22,987 bases of DNA, from the NCBI GenBank assembly GCA_034435835.1, contig DAOTWF010000028.1, forward strand, positions 1-22,987. The letters run 5' to 3'. A program made the translations under genes and the position numbers. Below, piece after piece: positions 7,113 through 15,390 of this stretch; the stretch's first letter is position 1; the number at the start of each line of letters is the position of its first letter. This DNA comes from CALJTV01 sp034435835 (GTDB lineage: Bacteria > Chloroflexota > Dehalococcoidia > GIF9 > UBA5629). Under the pieces are notes generated by a model, which did no database searches, was not told the DNA's origin, and worked only from the letters and a program-made list of their open reading frames with translations.

Positions 7113-7631
7113 TCAAAGCTCTTTCGGTTTTGCGCCTACACTCTGTACCATGACCTTGCCAGTATCCAGATACATACGCACGGTGCGCCCCTTCTCTCCG
7201 CCGACGTCCATAACAGACGGGGCAAGTTTTTCTCTGCCTAGGGCAGCCAGCACCCCTTCAACGTTCTTATCGCCGATCTTGAAGGTACCATCAAATCCCG
7301 GTGCTGTAGATATGCGGGCGCCTCCAACAACCTTTATCACCAGACGTGATTTATCTCCGCCGAGCTTAGTTATTTCGCCCAGCAGGGCGGGGATGGCGAT
7401 GTTGGCGTATTTTGAGGGGGTGGTAGTGCTGGCATTTTCTCCGTGGGGCAGCACCACGTGTGCCATACCTCCTACCTTGGATGTTGGGTCGAAGGCGCAA
7501 ATGGCAACACAAGAGCCTATGCCCAGGCAGGTAAGCACTGCCGAGGGCTGATTGCTTACTACCAGCTCGCCCATGCCTACGATAATCTCATCGTTCTGAA
7601 TATGTTTGTTTGTGTCAGTTTTCTGTTCCAT
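7113..7631 (-). CDS. cheD: chemoreceptor glutamine deamidase CheD
   Basis: 172 residues. CheD deamidates receptor glutamines and, in Bacillus and Thermotoga, binds CheC and stimulates its phosphatase activity. Visible features are the start-proximal IIVGMGELVVS, the catalytic Cys41 in GIGSCVAI and His58 in GGMAHVVLP. The third residue of the triad, a Thr six positions before the Cys in Bacillus and Thermotoga CheD, is Cys35 here, with a Thr one place earlier (LTCLGIGSC). The Shine-Dalgarno AAAGGAG touches the ATG directly, which is unusually close; the next in-frame Met is residue 20, so the start is not fully certain. The gene follows cheC by 20 bases, matching their known partnership. Confidence 0.93.
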   Translation of the reverse strand: MEQKTDTNKHIQNDEIIVGMGELVVSNQPSAVLTCLGIGSCVAICAFDPTSKVGGMAHVVLPHGENASTTTPSKYANIAIPALLGEITKLGGDKSRLVIKVVGGARISTAPGFDGTFKIGDKNVEGVLAALGREKLAPSVMDVGGEKGRTVRMYLDTGKVMVQSVGAKPKEL

Positions 7632-7651
7632 CTCCTTTCCCTGCCTTATGG

Positions 7652-8203
7652 TTACAAGATTACCGGGATCGGTACTATTAGGAACTTGCCATCGATCTGC
7701 TTATCTTGTGTCCCAAAACTTGCTGTTATGATCGGCGTTTCCTCCTCCTGTTCTAGGAGGCGGGACAGGGGTACATCCAGAATAGCGCCTGCCATATCTA
7801 TCATCACCGCCGGTGGTGAGGGGAGCAAGGAGACCCCCGCCCCTTCAGCCAGTGTGTTGAGGAAGAACGAGCCCATGAGGTTTCCTATCTCACCCAGGAC
7901 AGACTGCTCCATTTCAGAAAGCTCAAGTGTTGAACTTGGGGCTTGCCCCAGCAACATGTTTATCAGCTTGCAAGCCACCTGGGGCTCGTAGCCTACAAAC
8001 ATGTGTCCAGCCCTGTCCTTGATCTGGAGGTATACCCCTACTATTAGAGCTTCAGGTCCTCCGAATTCGTAGGGCACGTCTCTCACCCTCACCTTTTTGA
8101 CAACGAAGCTAAATATCTGAATTTCTTTATCGACCATTCCTGAAAGTCCCGATACAGCATTTGTTACCGCTTTGCTCACAAGCTTGGTAGTCTCGGCTGA
8201 CAT
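7652..8203 (-). CDS. cheC: CheY-P phosphatase CheC
   Basis: 183 residues of the CheC/CheX/FliY phosphatase family. The C-terminal half has one complete active-site motif: the [DS]-x3-E-x2-N-x22-P pattern is met by SVLGEIGN starting near residue 104 and the Pro 23 places after the Asn. The equivalent N-terminal helix (LVSKAVTNAVSGLSGMV, 8-24) lacks the Glu, so only one of the two possible sites is intact. This resembles single-site CheC classes rather than two-site FliY. There is no FliM-N peptide or SpoA domain on this protein. It should dephosphorylate CheY-P, probably aided by CheD encoded 20 bases downstream. Confidence 0.9.
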   Translation of the reverse strand: MSAETTKLVSKAVTNAVSGLSGMVDKEIQIFSFVVKKVRVRDVPYEFGGPEALIVGVYLQIKDRAGHMFVGYEPQVACKLINMLLGQAPSSTLELSEMEQSVLGEIGNLMGSFFLNTLAEGAGVSLLPSPPAVMIDMAGAILDVPLSRLLEQEEETPIITASFGTQDKQIDGKFLIVPIPVIL

Positions 8204-8241
8204 TTTCCCCTCCGTACACGAACTATCTATTCAGTCGTCTC

Positions 8242-10323
8242 TCAGTTCACTTTTATCAACCTGTCCTTTTCTCTGCTGTTAGTCAGAAGCGAGTATTCTT
8301 GGTGACAGCGCCCCTCGCCTATTGTTGTGCTGAGGAGGTTGGCTATATCCAGCACCAGAGTGACACTGCCATCACCTAGGATACTGGCACCCGCTATCCC
8401 CCTGGTATCCCGCAGATAGTTGCCCAGCGTTTTTAACACGATGTCCTGCTGCCCTTTCAAACAATCCACGGTCAGGCATACTTTCCGGTCCCCTGCCTTG
8501 ACAACGACGCTCTCTACTTCACCATTACTGCTGGCTTGGGACCTTTTCCAGCCGAATACAGCAGCTAGGTCTAACACCGAGAGGACGGTATCCCGCCACA
8601 TTATGACTTTATTGCCTCTGATGGTCCTGATGTTACTAGTGGGTAGTTTTGTTGCCTCTACAACATCTGCCAAAGGGATGGCGCACAGGGTACCGCCGGC
8701 TTCGACCAGAAGCGCTGGTAAAATTGCCAGGGTGAGGGGTAACCTCAAGGTAAACCGCGTACCCCTGTTCTTTTCAGAGCTTACTGTAACTGAGCCGCGC
8801 AGCACTTCTATGTTTGTCTTAACCACATCCAGGCCTACGCCTCTCCCAGACACCTCGGTGGTCATTTGTGCTGTCGATACCCTGGGTAGGAATATAAGGT
8901 CGATAGCTTCGGCATCGGTCATTCTTGCTGCTTTTTCAGCGGTAATGATGCCCTTTTCCACTGCGGAGCGTTTGATACCTGCCGGATCCAGTCCCCTGCC
9001 ATCGTCTGTTACAGTAATGACAATATGGTTCTGTTCGTGGTAGGCACAGAGGATTATCCTGCCGGTCTCGGGTTTGCCGAGTGCTGTGCGTTGTTCTGGC
9101 GACTCGATGCCGTGGTCAACAGCATTTCTAAGCAGATGTACCAGCGGGTCCTTAATATGCTCGATGACGCTCCGGTCTATCTCAGTCTCCTGTCCCTCGA
9201 TGACAAAATCTATTTTTTTGCCGGCTTTCCGTGCCAGATCCCTGACCATCCTGGGGAAACCGGTGAACACTGTTTCGAGTGGGAGCATCCTGATTTTCAT
9301 AATATCTTGCTGTAACATATTGACTACTTTCCCTGTCTGGATCATGCTCCTTTCCAGCTCGTCGATGATCTGGTCACCTCTGTATTTAGCTTCCAGGAGT
9401 CGGCTTAGCTGAGCGAGGCGGTTGCGATTCACTACTAGTTCCCCTACCTGTTCCATCAGGCTGTCAAGGCGCTCTATGTTTATCCTCACGCTCTGTTTTG
9501 CTTTGCCTGCAGTTTTCGAGGCTAATTTGTCGCTGGCTTGCACAGGGCTGCTGTCAAATTGTTTACTTTGCGCACGATGGTCGAATGGGGTAATCTGAAG
9601 GTTAACCAGTTCCGGAACGCTGGTTATTTTTTCCTGCAGCTCAGCCTCTTGGCAACGGGTGGCGAGCAGGAGCTTGAGGTTCAAATCTACTTTTCCCTCT
9701 TCGACATCTTTCTGTGAAGGGATGGAGCAGATGACTTTGCCCAATCTGGACGCTTCCACGAGTATCTGGAAACAGCGTACGGCATTCCAGAAACTGTTCC
9801 TGTCTATTTCAGCACTGATAAGGAAGACATTCTCACCTTCCTTTAGCGCCGACCGCACCTTCTCTTCGGTTTCTTCGTCAAAAAGTGTTTTTTCGTCCGT
9901 ATCCCGTGGCTGGTATTTTCCGGGTTGGTCAATGTCACTATTTGCTAATACCCTCTTCAGCATTGAGATAGCCACCGAGGAATCCACTTGGCGATGCTGT
10001 GGAGAAGCCAGCTCGTCTTTGAGTGCTTTCAAGGTATCAAGGCTAGTGAGAAGCGTGTCTATAAGCTCTGCGTCTACGGGGCGGCTGCCTTTGCGCAATT
10101 CGTCGAAAACAGTCTCCATGGCATGCGCAAGGTCAGCCATCCGCTGATGTCCTATCATGGCTGCCGAACCTTTTATGGTATGGGCAGCGCGGAAGATTTC
10201 GTTCAGGAGTTCAGCGGTTACCCCGCCGTGCTCCAGCTTCAGTATGTCTTCATCAAGCACCTGGAGCAGCTCTTCGGTCTCCTGTAAGAATATGACCAGG
10301 TCTTCTTTTGCAATATTAGCCAT
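8242..10323 (-). CDS. cheA: chemotaxis histidine kinase CheA
   Basis: 693 residues starting MANIAKEDL. Domains: P1 phosphotransfer (1-115) with phosphorylated His48 in FRAAHTIKGSA; a variable P2-like region (about 152-250) for CheY/CheB docking; P3 dimerisation (278-350); P4 kinase with the N box LLRNAVDHGIE (397-407), DDGRGLD (440-446) and VSGRGVGLDVV (491-501); and the CheW-like P5 (530-665). All expected parts are present, so it should be an active kinase. The upstream ATG at 10356 would add 11 residues before the P1 domain; 10323 fits the family better, although no good ribosome site precedes either. A 143-base gap separates it from cheW. The gap shows no clear promoter, but a small internal signal cannot be excluded. 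Confidence 0.95.
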   Translation of the reverse strand: MANIAKEDLVIFLQETEELLQVLDEDILKLEHGGVTAELLNEIFRAAHTIKGSAAMIGHQRMADLAHAMETVFDELRKGSRPVDAELIDTLLTSLDTLKALKDELASPQHRQVDSSVAISMLKRVLANSDIDQPGKYQPRDTDEKTLFDEETEEKVRSALKEGENVFLISAEIDRNSFWNAVRCFQILVEASRLGKVICSIPSQKDVEEGKVDLNLKLLLATRCQEAELQEKITSVPELVNLQITPFDHRAQSKQFDSSPVQASDKLASKTAGKAKQSVRINIERLDSLMEQVGELVVNRNRLAQLSRLLEAKYRGDQIIDELERSMIQTGKVVNMLQQDIMKIRMLPLETVFTGFPRMVRDLARKAGKKIDFVIEGQETEIDRSVIEHIKDPLVHLLRNAVDHGIESPEQRTALGKPETGRIILCAYHEQNHIVITVTDDGRGLDPAGIKRSAVEKGIITAEKAARMTDAEAIDLIFLPRVSTAQMTTEVSGRGVGLDVVKTNIEVLRGSVTVSSEKNRGTRFTLRLPLTLAILPALLVEAGGTLCAIPLADVVEATKLPTSNIRTIRGNKVIMWRDTVLSVLDLAAVFGWKRSQASSNGEVESVVVKAGDRKVCLTVDCLKGQQDIVLKTLGNYLRDTRGIAGASILGDGSVTLVLDIANLLSTTIGEGRCHQEYSLLTNSREKDRLIKVN

Positions 10324-10466
10324 CAGGTCCAATTCGGTTCTCCGCACTTGACGCATTCGCCTGCAGGGGGGCTTTTTTCAAAGCCGGAGAAGCTTTGGAG
10401 GATAAAGCTACGCATCTCCCTGCTTTGAGCGTGCATGTTGTCCCTCGATATGGAGACTTTTAAGTT

Positions 10467-11021
10467 TTAACCGGCTGGTGCCCCTGTTGCCTTTGGCTCC
10501 TCCTGTCCCGTCTTTGTGGCGATCGGGCTGGATGCATATTCCAGCCGTTCGTCCTCAAAGGCGGCTGGTGTAAGTGCCTGTTCCTTTGAAAGGACTTTAC
10601 CGAGGTCGAGCAGTACAATCATGTCACCATTACGTTTGGCGATCCCAAGCATGTAGTCTGATGCTGTGGAAATGATGATATTTGACGGTGGCTCTATGGA
10701 ATCGGTGGGTATACGAAGCACTTCAGTGACGGCGTCAACGATTATGCCCACACTTTCGCCGTTGCTGTCCACGACCATAATGCGGCTATCCTTGGTCTGT
10801 TCTGCGTTTGCCAGCCCGAACCTTTTCCGCATGTCAACGACCGGGACAACTTTGCCCCTGAGGTTAATGATGCCTTCCACAAAGAATGGTGCCTTGGGTA
10901 TCTTGGTGACTGGCTGCGGTCTGATGATCTCGTAGACAGAATTGATGTCGACGGCATATTTCTCACCGGCTATGGTGAATAAGACGAGGTGCTTTTCGCT
11001 TGTCTGACCGTTTGCAGGCAT
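10467..11021 (-). CDS. cheW: chemotaxis coupling protein CheW
   Basis: A 184-residue CheW-fold scaffold linking receptors to the CheA P5 domain. Characteristic sequences are LVLFTIAGEKYAVDI (12-26), the conserved NLRGKVVPVVDMRKRFG (53-69) and IIVDAVTEVLRI (93-104). The last 35 or so residues (150-184) are a low-complexity tail rich in Ala, Glu, Lys and Pro beyond the usual CheW end. It lies 20 bases after the receptor gene. Its leader, AAAGGGGGTCAAAA before the ATG, is almost the same as that before the receptor gene (AAAGGGGGTAAAA), so translation of the two may be matched. Confidence 0.94.
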   Translation of the reverse strand: MPANGQTSEKHLVLFTIAGEKYAVDINSVYEIIRPQPVTKIPKAPFFVEGIINLRGKVVPVVDMRKRFGLANAEQTKDSRIMVVDSNGESVGIIVDAVTEVLRIPTDSIEPPSNIIISTASDYMLGIAKRNGDMIVLLDLGKVLSKEQALTPAAFEDERLEYASSPIATKTGQEEPKATGAPAG

Positions 11022-11041
11022 TTTTGACCCCCTTTATCAGG

Positions 11042-14000
11042 CTAGTTTGTGGATGGTGTCGGCGGGCTGGGTTCAACCTTCACCCCCACGATTGTTTCCT
11101 TGAGCAGTTTCTCCTTCGCCTTTTGCCCACTCCCGTTGCCACCGTTATTGCTCACCCTGAACAGGGAAACAGTGTCCTGCAGTTCCCTCGCCATTCCTGT
11201 GAGCATATGAGATGCTGCCACCACCTGTTGCACTTGCGCGCTCATTTCTTCAGCAGATGCCGACATTTCCTCAGCGGCGGCGCTATTCTCTTCCACCACA
11301 CCAGCTACGTTGTTGACGCTGTCGAGGGCCTCCTCTTTGGTGGCTACCATCTGAGTGGCGGCGACGGAGTTCTCCTCGGCAGCTTTGCTCACGCTGTCAA
11401 TAACCCGTACCATCTCAGCGGCTGAAGCGCTGACCTGCTGGGCTGCTGCTGAGATCTGTTCGATTTGTTCAGATACAGCCTTGGCAGCGTCGAGTATTTT
11501 ATTCAAGGCTTGACCTGCCTCGTTGGCTATGCTTACGCCTTCCTCGGTCTGGCTGGCACCTTCTTTTGCCGCTTTGATGGACTGGGCGACGCCTTTCTGC
11601 ACGGTGCTGACGAGGCTGGCGATTTCTTTCGCCTCTTTGGCTGTGCGTTCAGCGAGTTTCTTCACCTCGTCAGCCACCACGGCGAAGCCGCGTCCTTGCT
11701 CGCCTGCTCTGGCGGCTTCGATGGCTGCGTTGAGGGCGAGGAGGTTGGTCTGTGCTGCTATATCTTCAATTACTGATATCATCCTGCCGATCTCCTCGGA
11801 GTGGCGCCCGAGCTCGTTTATCTTTTCGCTCACTTCATTGACGACGTTGCGGACCTTATACATCGCTTTGATATTGGCATCTACAGCTAGGCTGCCCTCC
11901 TTGGCGAGCTGTGTTGCCCGTTCCGCGCCCCTAGCTGCTTCCTGGGCATTGGCGGCGGACTGTTCTGAAGCCTTGCTCACCTGCTGCACTATCAGTGAAG
12001 CCTGTCCCACGGCTTTTGTCTGTTCCTGACTGGCTTTGGCTACCATATCTATGGCTTTGGATAGCTGTTCCAGAGACGCCCTTACCTTGCCAATGCCCCT
12101 GGACTGCTCTTCGGCACCCTTGGCAATTTGCTGGCTGACGTTGGCCATTTGTGATGTTGCTGAACCGGACTGTTGTGCGGCACCGAAGAGCTGGTTGCTG
12201 GAGCCGGAGAGTTCATCCACATTGTCTTTTAGTTGGGCGATCAGGGAGCCCACGCTATCGATAACTTTGTTGACTGACTCCTTGATGTTTGCCAGGTCGT
12301 TCTTATAGTCCCCCATCACCTTTACGGTGAAGTCCTTTTCTGCCATCCGTGCCAGCACCTGCGCTGCCTCGTTTATCGGCTCTGTTATGGTGTCAAGTAG
12401 CCTGTTGATACCGTGGATGATCTTGCGGAAGTTGCCGCTGTATTTTTCTTCGTCGGCACGGATGCTCAGTCTACCTTCCTGGGCAGCCTCGACCAGTTCC
12501 ATCACCCCCTGTATGCTTTTCAGTTCATCAGTTATGTCGATTCCGTATTCAAGGGCACCGATAAGTCTGCCCTTATCGTCCTTGAGCGGAGCGGAATAAG
12601 CTCGCATCGGGACCTTGCCGGACGCCAGCTCAGCAACGGTTTCGCTGACACAAGGAGAATCGGTTTCAATTGCTCTGGCTGTGGCACAATTTCCGGCGTT
12701 GCAGTCAGCCGTCTTGAAAAGGGTGTAACATTTCTTGCCGATGCACTCTTCTGGTGTCACTCCCACTGCCCGGGCGGCGGCAAGGTTGGCGAAGATGACG
12801 TTGAACTCTTTGTCGATGACCAGCACCGGTGCCGGAAGCTTGTTCAGGTAATAAGCTTTGGCTCCCGATTCAGAGGCAGCTTTGCGCAGTTGCGAACCCA
12901 CGTCCTGCAGGTATTTGACCATCTGGCTGAGGGCATTGCCTAGGAAGTCCTTTTCTGACTTTGGCTGGGCGTTGGTATCGTTAAGCTGTCCCTTGACTAT
13001 TTTGTCGGCTATACCTGCCATCTCCTCGAGGTAAAGTTGCATATCCCTGTATGCCTGTGCCATCTGGCCAAACTCGTCTTTAGAGGTATAGTCCACCCTT
13101 TCGGTGATGTCTCCGACCGCCATCTTTTTCAGAGCTTTCTCGACCTGCTTCACCGGCCGGGTGATGCTTCGCAGCAGCAAAAAGATGATGAGTATGGAAA
13201 CAACGATGGCTGCCACCATGAAGGCAAGTGTAACGATCAAAGCTGATCTGCCGGCGGTTTCCATGCGTTCATTTGCCATGGTTACCAGCAGGCTCATGCC
13301 GCCGTAATTCTGGTTCATCTTATCTGCGCTGCCTTTGATCTGCTGCTCCAGTTTTGTCAATGCAGCTTCGCAGGCTCGCTGTTTGAGCACGTTATTATAG
13401 TAGACATCTGCCTGACTGATGTACTGGTTGATGTGATCCAGAATCGCGATAGCAGTGGTGGACAGTTCCTGATTGTCCTTGACCATTGCTGCCAGGTTCC
13501 TGGCTTCGGCTTCTGTATCCGGCATAACTGCTATAAAGTCAGTCCAGCTTTGTTCGGTTTCATTCTTTATGAAATAGAGCGCCTGTACTCTCATGAGCAG
13601 GAACTTTTTCTCCAGGGCGTCTGCCTTTATGAACTCCTCGCCACCCCTTTTTACCTTCTCTTTAAAAACACTGACTTGCTTTGGGAATTCGTTGCCGATC
13701 TTTCGCCAGTCCTGTAGTATTATTTCATTTGATTCCACTGCATTCATATAAGTAGTGAAAGTCGTTTCATAAGTATCAAGGTTTGCTGTTATTTGTTTGG
13801 AGACTTGTGAGGCTTGTGGGCTATCGGAGAGGGTCTCGATGGCTCGGAGGTGGTGTTTCAGATGTGCCAGTGCGGTCCTTATGTTATTTGCGTGGCTTGT
13901 ATCACTATCCGCCATGTATTGGTATTTGCTCACGGAAAGCTCGAGCAATTGTACGTTCGCTTCGTGCGCCGCCAGCAAGACATCCTTTGCCTTGTTGATG

Positions 14001-14110
14001 GAAGAAAGCGAGCTTATGGCTATGTAGCTTTGAACACCAGCTAGTACCACTATGACCAGGAAACCTATGAGCAGTTTAACTCCTATTTTCAGGTCATTCC
14101 ACTTCTTCAT
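11042..14110 (-). CDS. methyl-accepting chemotaxis protein with Cys-rich PAS domain
   Basis: A 1022-residue transmembrane receptor, first gene of the chemotaxis operon. TM1 is at about 11-33, followed by a helical extracytoplasmic sensor (34-288) without a named ligand motif, and TM2 at 289-313. Then HAMP (about 312-364), a second HAMP-like segment (365-412), a PAS domain (420-530) and two more HAMP-like segments (530-577 and 578-623). The signalling domain has the invariant hairpin tip around EDIAAQTNLLALNAAIEAAR (782-801) and further Glu/Gln pairs as likely methylation sites. The PAS contains C461, C470, C475 and C487 in KKCYTLFKTADCNAGNCATA, a motif seen in receptors of anaerobes that may bind a metal or sense redox. 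The C-terminus (TPSTN) has no CheR/CheB-binding pentapeptide. Confidence 0.95.
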   Translation of the reverse strand: MKKWNDLKIGVKLLIGFLVIVVLAGVQSYIAISSLSSINKAKDVLLAAHEANVQLLELSVSKYQYMADSDTSHANNIRTALAHLKHHLRAIETLSDSPQASQVSKQITANLDTYETTFTTYMNAVESNEIILQDWRKIGNEFPKQVSVFKEKVKRGGEEFIKADALEKKFLLMRVQALYFIKNETEQSWTDFIAVMPDTEAEARNLAAMVKDNQELSTTAIAILDHINQYISQADVYYNNVLKQRACEAALTKLEQQIKGSADKMNQNYGGMSLLVTMANERMETAGRSALIVTLAFMVAAIVVSILIIFLLLRSITRPVKQVEKALKKMAVGDITERVDYTSKDEFGQMAQAYRDMQLYLEEMAGIADKIVKGQLNDTNAQPKSEKDFLGNALSQMVKYLQDVGSQLRKAASESGAKAYYLNKLPAPVLVIDKEFNVIFANLAAARAVGVTPEECIGKKCYTLFKTADCNAGNCATARAIETDSPCVSETVAELASGKVPMRAYSAPLKDDKGRLIGALEYGIDITDELKSIQGVMELVEAAQEGRLSIRADEEKYSGNFRKIIHGINRLLDTITEPINEAAQVLARMAEKDFTVKVMGDYKNDLANIKESVNKVIDSVGSLIAQLKDNVDELSGSSNQLFGAAQQSGSATSQMANVSQQIAKGAEEQSRGIGKVRASLEQLSKAIDMVAKASQEQTKAVGQASLIVQQVSKASEQSAANAQEAARGAERATQLAKEGSLAVDANIKAMYKVRNVVNEVSEKINELGRHSEEIGRMISVIEDIAAQTNLLALNAAIEAARAGEQGRGFAVVADEVKKLAERTAKEAKEIASLVSTVQKGVAQSIKAAKEGASQTEEGVSIANEAGQALNKILDAAKAVSEQIEQISAAAQQVSASAAEMVRVIDSVSKAAEENSVAATQMVATKEEALDSVNNVAGVVEENSAAAEEMSASAEEMSAQVQQVVAASHMLTGMARELQDTVSLFRVSNNGGNGSGQKAKEKLLKETIVGVKVEPSPPTPSTN

Positions 14111-14457
14111 TTTTACCCCCTTTAGCCTGTGGTCGGTAGAGCGTTAGCCAGCGCTGTTCCGGTCACGCCAGTAAATGGTTCCCTTTCTAGAAGCGGTGGC
14201 TAAAGCCTATAAAGATTGTCGTCCCTCGGCATTTGCTTTAGGAAGTACCAAACGGTTAAACGCGGTGACCGAAAGAGATAATGCGGTTGTCAATCAGGTG
14301 GAGACAAATGGCGAACCGGTTTCTTTTTGCGGGTATTGCCAGTGGGGATATAGCGCTGAGAGGACTGCAAGACAGCGGTTGTCCGCTAGGACCGGCGTAA
14401 GTAAATAGCAGGGTTACGCCGGCAGCTACCCACACTCGCTATAAGCCAAGGCGTAGT
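14111..14457. other. intergenic leader region upstream of the chemotaxis operon
   Basis: No convincing gene lies in this stretch. A plus-strand frame at 14175-14408 (77 residues) lacks a ribosome site and is not recognised. The region should hold the promoter and any leader control for the chemotaxis operon on the minus strand. I found a TTGACA (plus-strand TGTCAA at 14288-14293) but no matching -10 box at the right distance, so no promoter is called. Two hairpins lie in the distal part. I compared it by eye with cyclic di-GMP, cobalamin and molybdenum cofactor riboswitch cores and saw no match. Confidence 0.4.
14374..14422. repeat. tandem hairpins in the intergenic region
   Basis: AGCGG (14374-14378) and CCGCT (14383-14387) pair around a 4-base loop. 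Immediately next to it CCGGCGTAA (14392-14400) and TTACGCCGG (14414-14422) form a perfect 9-base stem with a 13-base loop. Neither is followed by a T-run on either strand, so they do not look like terminators. A structured leader, a protein-binding site or a small RNA are possible. Confidence 0.45.
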
Positions 14458-14459
14458 GT

Positions 14460-14489
14460 AAAAATCGCCCCTCCCCTTGTTAGCGGGGC
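14460..14489 (-). terminator. probable terminator of the ferredoxin-domain gene
   Basis: On the minus strand GCCCC (14489-14485) and GGGGC (14471-14467) pair around a 13-base loop and are followed by GATTTTT. It begins about 30 bases after the stop of the gene at 14520-15353. The stem is short, but all GC, and the T-run is five bases. Confidence 0.5.
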
Positions 14490-14519
14490 TTGCCGTTCCA
14501 TGCTTTGATAGAGGATGCT

Positions 14520-15353
14520 TTACCACAGATTGGCGGCTGCTGGCACGCTAGCGCGGTCGTGCAGGTGTATGGCGTTCTTGGTACAGACTGAACGGCAGAT
14601 ACCGCAGCCGAAACACTGGGTTACATCGATAAATACCTTCTTATTGGCGGCGCTGTAGCCGATGGCGCCGAACTGACAAACGCGCATACAGTTCCGGCAG
14701 CCGTTGCACAGTTCGGTGTCGACCTCGGACACATACTCAGCGCGTGTCAGGGTATCTATCCCTGCCATCACTGTGCGAGAAAGTGCACCACAGTCTGGCC
14801 GGTCGCAATTGCAGATGCCGATAATGAACGGTTCCGGTGCTACCCAGATGGAGTGTACCAGCCCATCTTTCTCATATTCCCTCATATTATTGAGCGCCTC
14901 CTCCTTAGTCAGCCTTTCCAAGCCCGTGGTCTCGGCGCCTGAGAGGAATCCGGAGCCTGGCCTACGTGCTATCCTCTGGACGTGTTCATCCGGCAGTAGT
15001 ACACTCATTCCGTAGCAATACCGTAGGTCCTTTACGTTCTTAGCTTTGCGGCACCAGCAGTCCATGCGCACCACACTGTTGACGAGCTGGAAGACCTTCT
15101 CCACATCTTCGATAGGGAGGACCTGACCGGAGTGCTGTTCTCTGACGCGCCTCCTGATACCTGGTTCCATTATAGCTCTTATCAGGAATGGTTTTTTCTT
15201 TATCTCCTCCCATTTTTGCAGGCTTTGTCGGTAAACTTTATTGTCGAAAACGATGCCGCGCCTTTTAAGGTCGCTGCGCAGGTCTAGGGAGTAGTTCTTA
15301 GCCTGCAAATACCATATCTTTCCTTCTCCGTGTTTATGGCAGTTCTCACACAT
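14520..15353 (-). CDS. Cys-rich 4Fe-4S ferredoxin-domain protein
   Basis: 277 residues. The C-terminal part carries two classic 4Fe-4S motifs: C216-x2-C219-x2-C222-x3-C226 and C247-x2-C250-x2-C253-x3-C257. More cysteines lie upstream: MCENC at the N-terminus, DCWC with a further Cys at 99-113, and CNCDRPDC at 181-188, so at least one extra cluster or metal site is plausible. No signal peptide or membrane segment is visible, so it should be cytoplasmic. A promoter with TTGACA and a good ribosome site (GGAAGGTGA) precede the start. It is monocistronic with a terminator behind it. An electron-transfer role is inferred from the clusters; the rest is not recognised, and the partner enzyme is not encoded nearby. 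Confidence 0.85.
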   Translation of the reverse strand: MCENCHKHGEGKIWYLQAKNYSLDLRSDLKRRGIVFDNKVYRQSLQKWEEIKKKPFLIRAIMEPGIRRRVREQHSGQVLPIEDVEKVFQLVNSVVRMDCWCRKAKNVKDLRYCYGMSVLLPDEHVQRIARRPGSGFLSGAETTGLERLTKEEALNNMREYEKDGLVHSIWVAPEPFIIGICNCDRPDCGALSRTVMAGIDTLTRAEYVSEVDTELCNGCRNCMRVCQFGAIGYSAANKKVFIDVTQCFGCGICRSVCTKNAIHLHDRASVPAAANLW

Positions 15354-15390
15354 AGCTCACCTTCCTTTTGTATTTTTGGCCGGGTGCCAT

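Noticed and set aside
14287..14293. TTGACA as the -35 box of the chemotaxis operon
   Set aside because: No acceptable -10 box occurs 15-19 bases downstream on the minus strand.
14111..14400. cyclic di-GMP, cobalamin or molybdenum cofactor riboswitch
   Set aside because: A by-eye search on both strands did not find the conserved cores; a covariance search would be decisive.
14175..14408. 77-codon plus-strand frame in the intergenic region
   Set aside because: No ribosome site, unrecognised sequence, and it overlaps a hairpin at its end; more likely a chance frame.
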